Source: Thermohalobaculum sp039805905
GTDB taxonomy: Bacteria; Pseudomonadota; Alphaproteobacteria; Rhodobacterales; Rhodobacteraceae
Assembly: GCA_039805905.1 (NCBI GenBank)
Contig: JBDIVM010000003.1
Location: 337,311-401,310, forward strand
DNA: 64,000 nt
Reading direction: 5' to 3'
The translations under genes and the position numbers were made by a program. A model generated the notes under the pieces. It ran no database searches and was not told where the DNA came from. It saw only the letters and a list, made by a program, of their open reading frames with translations. Numbering within the stretch: position 1 is the first letter of the stretch; every line of letters begins with the position of its first letter. Shown here piece by piece: positions 17,277 through 24,540 of this stretch.

Positions 17277-17343
17277 CTCCCTCCCCTCTTGCGGGGGAGG
17301 GTCGGGGAGGAGGGAGCCTTCCCGCTGAGCGAGAGGGGAGGGA
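17277..17343. repeat. REP-like palindromic element before trpA
   Basis: CCCTCCCC (17279-17286) and GGGGAGGG (17294-17301) form an 8-bp stem around TCTTGCG, followed by GTCGGGGAGGAGGGAG and a second C/G-rich part ending GAGAGGGGAGGG. This layout resembles dispersed intergenic palindromes of alphaproteobacteria. It fills the gap between the DUF2158 gene and trpA, and its right edge supplies the purine-rich SD of trpA. I found no second copy in the window. Confidence 0.5.
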
Positions 17344-17344
17344 A

Positions 17345-18136
17345 ATGTCTCGTATCGACGTTCGCTTCGCGCGACTGAGGTCCGAAGGCCGGCGCGCCTT
17401 CGTCACCTTCATCATGGCCGGCGACCCGGATTACGAGACCTCGCTCGAGATCCTGCGCGGGCTGCCGGCTGCCGGCGTCGACCTGATCGAGCTCGGAATG
17501 CCCTTCACCGACCCGATGGCCGACGGCCCTTCGATCCAGCGCGCCGGGCATCGGGCGCTGGAGGCGGGTCAGACGATGGCGAGGACCCTCGCCATGGTGC
17601 GCACCTTCCGCGAGGGCGACGCGCTGACCCCGGTCATCCTGATGGGCTACTACAACCCGATCCATTCGATGGGCGTCGGGCGTTTCCTCGCCGAGGCGAA
17701 GTCGGCCGGCGTCGACGGGCTGATCGTGGTCGACCTGCCGCCCGAGGAGGATGACGAGCTCTGCCTGCCCGCCAACAGGGCCGGCCTGAACTTCATCCGC
17801 CTGGCGACGCCGACCACCGACGACCGGCGGCTGCCGAAGGTGCTGCAGAACACCTCGGGCTTCGTCTACTATGTCTCGATCACCGGCATCACCGGCGCCG
17901 CCGCGGCCGAGGCCGTTGCGGTCGGCCCCGAGGTGGCGCGGATCAAGGCGCAGACCAGCCTGCCGGTCTGCGTCGGCTTCGGCGTGAAGACGCCCGAGAA
18001 CGCCGCCGCCATCGCCTCGGTCGCCGATGGCGTGGTGGTCGGCTCGGCCATCGTCGACCGCATCGGCCGGGGCGACCGCCCGGCCGAGGTGCTGGCGTTC
18101 GTCGCCTCGCTGGCCGCAGGGGCGCACGGCGTCTGA
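17345..18136 (+). CDS. trpA: Tryptophan synthase alpha chain
   Basis: A 263-residue TIM-barrel enzyme that cleaves indole-3-glycerol phosphate to indole and passes it to TrpB. Catalytic Glu and Asp lie in ELGMPFTDPMADGP. The loop YYVSITGITGA and VGFGVKTPE (phosphate site) are present, and the start MSRIDVRFARLRSEGRRAFV is family-like. It is separated from trpB by the DUF2158 gene and a palindromic element. The SD is the purine-rich GAGAGGGGAGG just upstream. Confidence 0.97.
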   Translation: MSRIDVRFARLRSEGRRAFVTFIMAGDPDYETSLEILRGLPAAGVDLIELGMPFTDPMADGPSIQRAGHRALEAGQTMARTLAMVRTFREGDALTPVILMGYYNPIHSMGVGRFLAEAKSAGVDGLIVVDLPPEEDDELCLPANRAGLNFIRLATPTTDDRRLPKVLQNTSGFVYYVSITGITGAAAAEAVAVGPEVARIKAQTSLPVCVGFGVKTPENAAAIASVADGVVVGSAIVDRIGRGDRPAEVLAFVASLAAGAHGV

Positions 18137-18188
18137 CCGGCGCGCTGCCACCCCACCCTTGCAACGGGACCGGACCGACCCCACCTCG

Positions 18189-18214
18189 TTAACGAAGGTT
18201 AACGAAGATTAACG
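18189..18214. promoter_or_regulatory. Three TTAACG direct repeats with 10-bp period
   Basis: TTAACG occurs at 18189, 18199 and 18209, exactly one helical turn apart, within TTAACGAAG-type units. It lies 16 bases before the nuclease start codon and after trpA. The half sites resemble the CtrA motif TTAA, but the spacing is N6 and not the consensus N7. A binding-site array for a regulator is inferred. Confidence 0.4.
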
Positions 18215-18229
18215 GGGGTCATCGGGCCG

Positions 18230-18907
18230 ATGCGGCATCTGCTCGCGCTTTGCGCTGCCATTCAGCTTGGCACGGCCGTCCCGGCTGCGGCACTGGATCT
18301 CTCCGGCCGGGCGGCCGTCGTCGACGGCGACACGATCGTGCTCGGCGGCGAGACCGTGCGGCTCTCCGGCATCGATGCCCCGGAGGCGGGGCAGACCTGC
18401 ACCGGCGGCGCCGGGCGCGAGTTCGACTGCGGCGCAGCCGCGACGCGGGCGCTCGCCGAGCTGGTGGCGGGCGGAGCGGTCCGCTGCAGCGGTGACGAGC
18501 GCGACCGCTACGGCCGGCTGATCGCCGTCTGCGCGCGTGATGGCCGCGACATCAACCGCGAGATGGTCGCCGCCGGCTGGGCGCGGGCCTTCATCCGCTA
18601 TTCCGGCGCCTACGCGGCCGAGGAATCCGCCGCCGCCTCCGCAGGGCGCGGTCTGTGGGCCGGGCGCTTCGAGGCGCCCTGGGACTACCGCCAGGCCGCG
18701 CGTCAGCGCGTCAGCACCATGAACGAGGCCGCCGCCGCGCAGGGCGAGTGCGTCATCAAGGGCAACATCTCGCGGAACGGACACATCTACCACCTGCCCG
18801 GATCGCCGGATTATGCCGCCACACGCATCAATCCGTCGCGCGGCGAGCGCTGGTTCTGCACCGAGGCCGAGGCCCGTGCGGCGGGCTGGCGGCCGGCGCG
18901 GAACTGA
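18230..18907 (+). CDS. Secreted thermonuclease-family (SNase-like) protein
   Basis: A 225-residue protein with a cleavable signal peptide (MRHLLALCAAIQLGTAVPAAA) and a staphylococcal-nuclease-like domain at about residues 27-150. Family motifs are VVDGDTIVLGGETVRLSGID with APE after it, and DRYGRLIAVC, which carry the calcium and catalytic residues. The C-terminal ~70 residues add a small region with paired cysteines (GECVIKGNIS, GERWFC) resembling an excalibur-like or SH3-like extension seen in some of these proteins. It is probably a periplasmic or secreted nuclease. A 10-bp-phased TTAACG repeat lies just upstream. Confidence 0.85.
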   Translation: MRHLLALCAAIQLGTAVPAAALDLSGRAAVVDGDTIVLGGETVRLSGIDAPEAGQTCTGGAGREFDCGAAATRALAELVAGGAVRCSGDERDRYGRLIAVCARDGRDINREMVAAGWARAFIRYSGAYAAEESAAASAGRGLWAGRFEAPWDYRQAARQRVSTMNEAAAAQGECVIKGNISRNGHIYHLPGSPDYAATRINPSRGERWFCTEAEARAAGWRPARN

Positions 18908-18938
18908 GGGACCGGCGCGGGAACGCACAACCCCGCCC

Positions 18939-19790
18939 TCACGCGCTGTGCGCGAAGTCCCAGTAGAGCTCGCGCGCCCGCCGCGCCATGGGCCCGAACT
19001 GCAGATTGCGGTCCTCGAAGCGGATGACCGGCAGCACCTTGCTGGCATTCCCGGTCGAGAAGATCTCGTCCGCCTGGTCGAAATCCGCGAGGGTGAGCGA
19101 GGCCTCGGTCACCTTCACCCCGTCCGCCCGCAGGAGCCCGATCACCCGCTGACGGGTGATGCCGTTGAGGAAGCATCCGGTCGGGATCGGCGTGAACACC
19201 TCGCCGTCGCGGGCCATGAAGATGTTCGAGGTCGCCGTTTCGGCGACATTGCCGAGCACGTCCTGCACGATGGCGTTGTCGAAGCCCTTCGCGCGCACCT
19301 CGCGCAGCATCCGGGCATTGTTCGGGTAGAGGCAGCCCGCCTTGAGATCCGTCGGCATGGTCTCGATGGTCGGCCGCCGGTAGCGCGTACGGGCGATCGA
19401 AAACCCGTTCGGCCCCGGCATCGGTCGCTCCTCGAGGCAGAGCGCGAAGGCCGCCGAGTCCGGGTCCGGCGGAATCATCTGGCCCTGCCCCCGCCTCGCC
19501 CAGATCATCGGCCGGATGTAGATGCCCGTGCGCGGCGCGAACTTCGTCACGCCTTCGCGGGCGAGTGCCGTGATCTCCTCGTCGGAAAGCGGAGGGTTCA
19601 GTCCCATGCGGCGGGCGGATTCGTTCGCCCGGGCGCAGTGCCGGTCGAGATCGGGCGCCACCCCCTCGAAGGCCCGCGCCCCGTCGAACACCAGCGAGCC
19701 GAGCCAGGTGCCGTGGTCGGCGGCACCAAGGATCGCCACGTTGCCCTCGTGCCAATCACCCTCGTAATAAGTCCAGATCTGCCCGGCCAT
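18939..19790 (-). CDS. Branched-chain amino acid aminotransferase (class IV)
   Basis: A 283-residue fold-type IV PLP enzyme, most like branched-chain aminotransferases (IlvE family). The PLP lysine lies in TDLKAGCLYPNNARM; ETATSNIFM and GITRQRVIGLL hold the other cofactor contacts. It is about 20 residues shorter than E. coli IlvE, and the family also contains D-amino-acid transaminase and 4-amino-4-deoxychorismate lyase, so the exact substrate is less sure. ATG19790 has GGAG 9 bases upstream; a longer frame to 19883 lacks this. It is divergent from the alpha/beta hydrolase gene. Confidence 0.85.
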   Translation of the reverse strand: MAGQIWTYYEGDWHEGNVAILGAADHGTWLGSLVFDGARAFEGVAPDLDRHCARANESARRMGLNPPLSDEEITALAREGVTKFAPRTGIYIRPMIWARRGQGQMIPPDPDSAAFALCLEERPMPGPNGFSIARTRYRRPTIETMPTDLKAGCLYPNNARMLREVRAKGFDNAIVQDVLGNVAETATSNIFMARDGEVFTPIPTGCFLNGITRQRVIGLLRADGVKVTEASLTLADFDQADEIFSTGNASKVLPVIRFEDRNLQFGPMARRARELYWDFAHSA

Positions 19791-19897
19791 CCGCGTTGTC
19801 TCCGATTGCGTTCGCGCAGACACTGCGCCAAGCCATGTTCCGGCACAAGCCATGCAGCCGGCTTTGTTGTCGCGAAGGTGCAAGGGGAGGGCGCGGC

Positions 19898-20716
19898 ATG
19901 GCGATCCACCGGCTCGACGCGCAGAACGGCCTCTACCATCTCCATACCCCGCCGGAGCGGCCCGCCGCGCCGACCTTCGTGTTCGTCAACGCGCTGACCG
20001 GCTCGACCGACCAATGGGAGAAGGCGGTCGCCCCGGCGCTGCGCGGGCAGGGCTACGGCACGCTGAGCTACAACTTCCGTGGCCAGGCCGAGAGCCCGTT
20101 CACCCCCGGCACGGCCCTGACACCGCAACTCATCGTCGATGACCTAACCGCACTGATGGCGTCGCTCGCGCCGCAGCGGCCGGTGCTGGTCGGACTGTCG
20201 ATCGGCGGCCTCTTCGCTGCCCAGGCGGTGCTCGCGGGCGCCGATGCCGCGGGCCTTGTCCTTCTCAACACGCTCCGCGTGATCGGCCCGCGAATCGCCT
20301 GGATCAACAACGCCCTGCCTCTCATCGCGGCCCATGGCGGGGTGCAGCTCTTCATGGATATGAGCTTTCCCCTGATCGTGAACCCGGATTTCGCAGCCGC
20401 GGCGCGGCCGAACTTCCTCAAGGGGAACTACCAGCCCATGGACCCGGGCCACCCGCACCTGAACCTGATGCGGCACGCCGGCGAGGCGGACTGGAACGTC
20501 GACTGGAGCCGTCTCGCCCTGCCGGTGCTCAACATCACCGGACTGCAGGACCGCGTGTTCTACGACGCCGAGGTCGTGGACCGGCTCTACCGCCTCCTGC
20601 CGGACGCACGGCGCGAGGACTGGCCGGACTGCGGCCATCTGGTGCCGATCGAGCGTCCCGACCGGCTGGCCGCGAGCCTTGCGCGGTTCGGCGCGGAGAT
20701 CGAGGCCCGTGCATGA
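19898..20716 (+). CDS. Alpha/beta hydrolase
   Basis: A 272-residue alpha/beta-hydrolase. The nucleophile elbow is GLSIGG, the oxyanion region FVNALTGSTDQW, and the acid and base lie in ITGLQDRVFYDAE and PDCGHLVPIERPDR. It has no signal peptide. The family covers esterases and lactonases such as 3-oxoadipate enol-lactonase; the substrate is unknown. ATG19898 follows AAGGGGAGG (19882-19890). Its stop overlaps the DMT transporter start by 4 bp, so the two form an operon. Confidence 0.85.
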   Translation: MAIHRLDAQNGLYHLHTPPERPAAPTFVFVNALTGSTDQWEKAVAPALRGQGYGTLSYNFRGQAESPFTPGTALTPQLIVDDLTALMASLAPQRPVLVGLSIGGLFAAQAVLAGADAAGLVLLNTLRVIGPRIAWINNALPLIAAHGGVQLFMDMSFPLIVNPDFAAAARPNFLKGNYQPMDPGHPHLNLMRHAGEADWNVDWSRLALPVLNITGLQDRVFYDAEVVDRLYRLLPDARREDWPDCGHLVPIERPDRLAASLARFGAEIEARA

Positions 20717-21672
20717 CCATCTCCGCCCGCTGGGCCTATCTGGCGGTCTTCGTCGCCGTCTGCGGCCACGCCTCGTCGGAGTTCTTCGCCGTGCTGACCG
20801 GCGTCCGCGGCCCCGAAGTCTCGGTCTGGCGCTTCACCATCGGCGGGCTCGGACTCGTGCTCTGGGCACTCGCCCGGCCCGAGAGCCGCAATCTCATGGC
20901 GCCCCTCAGGGATGGCGGCTGGCGGCTCGTCGGGCTCACGATGCTGGGCGTCACGGTGCCCTATCTCGCATTCCACTGGTCGCTCGACTATGCGAGCGTG
21001 ATCCAGATCGCGACCTTCATCACCACCATGCCGATCTGGGTCGGGCTGACCAATCTCTGGGTGAACAAGCAGCCATTCACCACGGTGAAGATCGTCACCG
21101 GGGCGATGGCGATTGTCGGAATCGCGCTGCTCCTGACCGACGGCGCCCTTGATCTCCTCAGGGGCGGCGGCAACTCGCTGATCGGGATCGGGCTGGCCAT
21201 GCTCTGCGCCGCGCTGGGCTCGGCCTATGCGGTGCTGGTGAAGCCGCTGGTGAACCGGCACGGGGCGCTGCGGACGACGGCAGTCACGATGATGATGGGC
21301 GGCGTCGGCCTCTGGCTGACGGTCGGGGTCGCCTTCGGGGTCTGGGTGAACCCCGGCACGCTGTTCGCGCGTCCGCCGTCGGAGGCCAGCCAGGGAATCA
21401 ACCCCGGCTGGTGGCTGCTGATCCTCGGCCTCTGGAACACGACCGTCACCCAGCTGCTCTGGTTCGGCGGCCTGGCGGCGGCGCCCGACATCACCCGGGC
21501 GAGCTATCTCTTTTTCCTCAAGCCGGTGATCGCGGCCATGCTTGCGGTCCTCGTGCTGGCCCAGCACCCGACGGCACTGCAGGGGCTGGCGATCCTCGTG
21601 GTGACGGGCTCGGTCTTCGTCGAGATGTTCTGGCCGGGAATCGAGCGCATGCTGGGACATTCGCCGGCCTGA
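20713..21672 (+). CDS. EamA/DMT-family transporter
   Basis: A 319-residue inner-membrane protein with about ten hydrophobic helices arranged as two EamA repeats. The second repeat begins near LIGIGLAMLCAALGSAYAVL. GITTxPIW-like segments (FITTMPIWVGLTNLW) and SYLFFLKPVIAAMLAVLVL are typical of drug/metabolite exporters. A 20-residue hydrophilic loop around ARPPSEASQGINP is a little longer than usual. It is coupled to the upstream hydrolase gene by a 4-bp overlap; the substrate is unknown. Confidence 0.87.
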   Translation: MTISARWAYLAVFVAVCGHASSEFFAVLTGVRGPEVSVWRFTIGGLGLVLWALARPESRNLMAPLRDGGWRLVGLTMLGVTVPYLAFHWSLDYASVIQIATFITTMPIWVGLTNLWVNKQPFTTVKIVTGAMAIVGIALLLTDGALDLLRGGGNSLIGIGLAMLCAALGSAYAVLVKPLVNRHGALRTTAVTMMMGGVGLWLTVGVAFGVWVNPGTLFARPPSEASQGINPGWWLLILGLWNTTVTQLLWFGGLAAAPDITRASYLFFLKPVIAAMLAVLVLAQHPTALQGLAILVVTGSVFVEMFWPGIERMLGHSPA

Positions 21673-21777
21673 GCGCGCAGCCTGCGCGCAGCGCCGGCAA
21701 TTGCACATTTCCACCGCTCCCGCTAAGTAGCGCTGGGGGCGCCGCCGAGCGCCCGCGTGCCACTGACCGGAGCGCGC

Positions 21778-22764
21778 ATGAACTGGATCACCGATTTCGT
21801 CCCGCCGAAGATCAAGTCTTTCTTCCAGCGGCGCGACATGCCGGAGAACCTCTGGACCAAATGCGAGAGCTGCGGCCAGATGATCTTCCACCGGGAACTC
21901 GCAGATAACCTGAACGTCTGCCCGGGCTGCAGCTTCCACATGGCGATCTCGCCGCGGGAGCGGTTCAAGGCGCTGTTCGACGGCGGCCTCTTCCACGAGG
22001 TCGGGGTGCCCGATCCACTGGCCGATCCGCTGCATTTCCGCGACGAGAAGCGTTACACCGACCGGATGAAGGACGCCCGCAAGAAGACCGGCGAGCACGA
22101 GGCGATGCTGGTCGCCCATGGCGGGATCTTCGGACTTGAGACGGTCGTCGCCGCGCAGGACTTCAGCTTCATGGGCGGTTCCATGGGAATGGCTGTCGGC
22201 AATGCCCTGCTCGTGGCGGCCGAGGCGGCAGTGTCCAGGAAGGCGCCGCTGGTCGTGTTCACCGCCGCGGGCGGCGCCCGGATGCAGGAGGGCATCCTGA
22301 GCCTCATGCAGATGCCGCGGGCGACGATCGCGGTCGAGATGGTTCGCGAGGCGCGGCTGCCCTATCTCGTGGTCTTGACCAACCCGACCACGGGCGGCGT
22401 CACCGCCTCCTATGCGATGCTGGGCGACGTGCAGATCGCCGAGCCGGACGCGCTCATCTGCTTTGCCGGGCCGCGCGTCATAGAGCAGACCATCCGCGAG
22501 ACCCTGCCGGAAGGCTTCCAGCGTTCGGAATACCTTCTCGACCACGGCATGATCGACCGGGTCGTGCCGCGCGGCAGGATCCGCGAGGAACTCGGCACCA
22601 TCTTGCGCATCCTGCTGAAGCAGGCGCCAATGGTGCGCGGCGGCCTGCCCGCGCCCGAGGCCGAGGCACCCGCCCCGGCGGCACCATCGGGCGCTTCGAC
22701 GCCCGAAGTCAGCAAGGGGCCGTCGAAGCCGGAGAAGCAGCCGGGCAGGGGCGGGAGCCTCTGA
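21778..22764 (+). CDS. accD: Acetyl-CoA carboxylase carboxyltransferase subunit beta
   Basis: A 328-residue AccD, the beta half of the carboxyltransferase that makes malonyl-CoA for fatty acid synthesis. The N-terminal zinc ribbon has CESCGQMIF and CPGCSFHM. The crotonase-like core includes FTAAGGARMQEGILSLMQM and TNPTTGGVTASYAMLGD. After residue ~290 a Pro/Ala/Lys-rich tail (PAPEAEAPAPAAPSGAS) is added. ATG21778 follows GGAG at 21769-21772. folC starts one base after its stop codon; the accD-folC pairing is widespread in Proteobacteria. Confidence 0.97.
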   Translation: MNWITDFVPPKIKSFFQRRDMPENLWTKCESCGQMIFHRELADNLNVCPGCSFHMAISPRERFKALFDGGLFHEVGVPDPLADPLHFRDEKRYTDRMKDARKKTGEHEAMLVAHGGIFGLETVVAAQDFSFMGGSMGMAVGNALLVAAEAAVSRKAPLVVFTAAGGARMQEGILSLMQMPRATIAVEMVREARLPYLVVLTNPTTGGVTASYAMLGDVQIAEPDALICFAGPRVIEQTIRETLPEGFQRSEYLLDHGMIDRVVPRGRIREELGTILRILLKQAPMVRGGLPAPEAEAPAPAAPSGASTPEVSKGPSKPEKQPGRGGSL

Positions 22765-22765
22765 C

Positions 22766-24061
22766 GTGCTCGGCCCGACCCCGAGCGATGTCATCCTCGA
22801 ACGACTGCTCTCGCTCCACCCCAAGATCATCGACCTGACGCTCGACCGCGTCCGCCGGCTGCTGGCCGAGACGGGCAGCCCCGAGCGCGCGCTGCCGCCG
22901 GTGGTGCATATCGCCGGCACCAACGGCAAGGGCTCGACGCTGGCGATGATGCGCGCCGGGATGGAGGCCTCGGGGGCCCGTGTCCACGCCTACACCTCGC
23001 CCCATCTCGCCCGCTTCCGCGAACGCATCCGGCTGGCCGGCGCGCTGATCTCCGAGCCGGCGCTGTCCGCGGTGCTGGAGGAATGCGAGCGAATCAACGG
23101 TGCCCGGCCGATCACCTTCTTCGAGATCACGACCGTCGCGGCCCTGCTGGCCTTCGCGCGGACGCCCGCCGACTGGACCCTGCTCGAGGTCGGGCTCGGC
23201 GGCCGGCTTGACGCGACCAACGTGATCGACCGGCCGCGGCTCACCGTGATCACCCCGGTCTCGATCGACCACCAGCAGTATCTGGGCGAGACGTTGGGCG
23301 AGATCGCCTTCGAGAAGGCCGGGATCCTGAAGCCGGGCGTGACCTGCGTGGTCGGCCCCCAGCCGGATGCTGCCCGGGCGGCGATCGAGGCGCGGGCCGC
23401 CGCGGTCGGGGCGCCGCTCGTGATGCACGGCCAGGACTGGACGGTGCGGTCCGAGCATGGCCGGCTGGTCTACGAGGACGGGACGGGACTCCTCGACCTC
23501 GACCCCCCGGCGCTGATCGGCGCGCACCAGTTCGAGAACGCCGGGGCTGCGCTGGCGGGGCTCAGGGCGCTCGGCTTCGGCGAGGCGGCCTGCCGGGCGG
23601 CGCTGGCCGATGCGGTCTGGCCGGCACGGATGCAGCGGCTGGCCCGCGGGCCGCTCGCGGCGCGGATGCCGCCGGGCGCCGTGCTCTGGCTCGACGGCGG
23701 CCACAACGCCTCGGCCGGCGAGGCGCTGGGGGCCGTGCTGGCCGAGCTTGCGGCCCGCGCCCCGGCGCCGCTCTGGCTGATCGCCGGCATGATCGACACC
23801 AAGGCGGCCGAGGACTTCTTCCGCCCGCTGGCGCCCCATGCTTCGGGCGCCTTCACGGTGACGATCCCCGACACGGCGGCGGCGATCCCGGCCGGGGTTC
23901 TGGCCGCGCGGGCACGGACGGCAGGCCTCGACGCCCGCCCGGCGGACTCGGTCGCGGCCGCGCTGGAGGCCATTCTCGCGGCGGTGCCGGCGGCGCCGCT
24001 CAGCGTGCTGATCTGCGGCTCGCTCTATCTGGCGGGGTCGGTGCTGCGGGAGAACGGGTAG
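22766..24061 (+). CDS. folC: Bifunctional dihydrofolate/folylpolyglutamate synthase
   Basis: A 431-residue Mur-ligase-like enzyme that adds glutamate to dihydropteroate and to folates. The ATP loop GTNGKGS is at residues 51-57, and VGLGGRLDATNVI and ITPVSIDHQQYLG follow as in the family. The C-terminal domain carries WLDGGHNASA. It starts at GTG22766, immediately after accD, with which it is probably co-transcribed. A GC-rich hairpin follows its stop codon. Confidence 0.95.
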   Translation: MLGPTPSDVILERLLSLHPKIIDLTLDRVRRLLAETGSPERALPPVVHIAGTNGKGSTLAMMRAGMEASGARVHAYTSPHLARFRERIRLAGALISEPALSAVLEECERINGARPITFFEITTVAALLAFARTPADWTLLEVGLGGRLDATNVIDRPRLTVITPVSIDHQQYLGETLGEIAFEKAGILKPGVTCVVGPQPDAARAAIEARAAAVGAPLVMHGQDWTVRSEHGRLVYEDGTGLLDLDPPALIGAHQFENAGAALAGLRALGFGEAACRAALADAVWPARMQRLARGPLAARMPPGAVLWLDGGHNASAGEALGAVLAELAARAPAPLWLIAGMIDTKAAEDFFRPLAPHASGAFTVTIPDTAAAIPAGVLAARARTAGLDARPADSVAAALEAILAAVPAAPLSVLICGSLYLAGSVLRENG

Positions 24062-24063
24062 GC

Positions 24064-24080
24064 GGCGGGCGATGCCCGCC
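24064..24080 (+). terminator. Hairpin after folC
   Basis: GGCGGGC (24064-24070) and GCCCGCC (24074-24080) form a perfect 7-bp stem with a 3-base loop, right after the folC stop codon, followed by CGGCTTTGGG. The T tract is weak, so this is a modest terminator candidate for accD-folC. Confidence 0.4.
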
Positions 24081-24094
24081 CGGCTTTGGGTTGC

Positions 24095-24124
24095 AACGAA
24101 AAGGGAGCGGCCATCGCCGCTCCC
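24095..24124 (-). terminator. Rho-independent terminator of trxA
   Basis: GGGAGCGG (24103-24110) and CCGCTCCC (24117-24124) form a perfect 8-bp stem with a 6-base loop. Read on the minus strand it is followed by TTTTCGTT, a proper U tract. It lies 20 bases after the trxA stop codon. Confidence 0.75.
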
Positions 24125-24144
24125 TGCATCCTCCCGGGGCCGCG

Positions 24145-24465
24145 TCAGATCGCGCCCTGGATCCAGCTCTCGATGCCGCGCTTCGAATCGGCGCCGACCT
24201 TGCGGCCGACCTCCTCGCCGTCCTTGAAGATCAAGAGCGTCGGGATGCCGCGCACCCGGTAGCGCGACGGCGCGTTCGGGTTGTCGTCGACATTGACCTT
24301 GGCGATCTTGACCTTGCCGCCCATCTCGGCGGCGATCTCCTCGAGCGCGGGCCCGATCTGCTTGCAGGGACCGCACCACTCGGCCCAGAAATCGACCACG
24401 ACCGGCACCTTCGATTCCAGGACGTCGGATTTGAAACTGCTGTCGCTCACGGCCATGGTTGACAT
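24145..24465 (-). CDS. trxA: Thioredoxin
   Basis: A 106-residue thioredoxin, the cytosolic disulfide reductase. The active site is WCGPC (Trp30-Cys34), and the cis-proline lies in VRGIPTLLIFKDG. The length and fold match TrxA1 proteins. It follows addA by 75 bases on the same strand and is closed by its own terminator. The addA-trxA neighbourhood is typical of Rhodobacterales. Confidence 0.96.
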   Translation of the reverse strand: MSTMAVSDSSFKSDVLESKVPVVVDFWAEWCGPCKQIGPALEEIAAEMGGKVKIAKVNVDDNPNAPSRYRVRGIPTLLIFKDGEEVGRKVGADSKRGIESWIQGAI

Positions 24466-24540
24466 CGGCGTTCCCCTTGCTGGGCCCCGGACTGGGCAAT
24501 GCTCCTCGAGGGGCGAAGTTAGGGGCGGGCGACGGGGTAA

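Noticed and set aside
20587..22929. A 780-codon minus-strand frame opposite the DMT transporter and accD.
   Set aside because: Low-complexity His/Arg/Gly composition, antisense to two well-supported genes.
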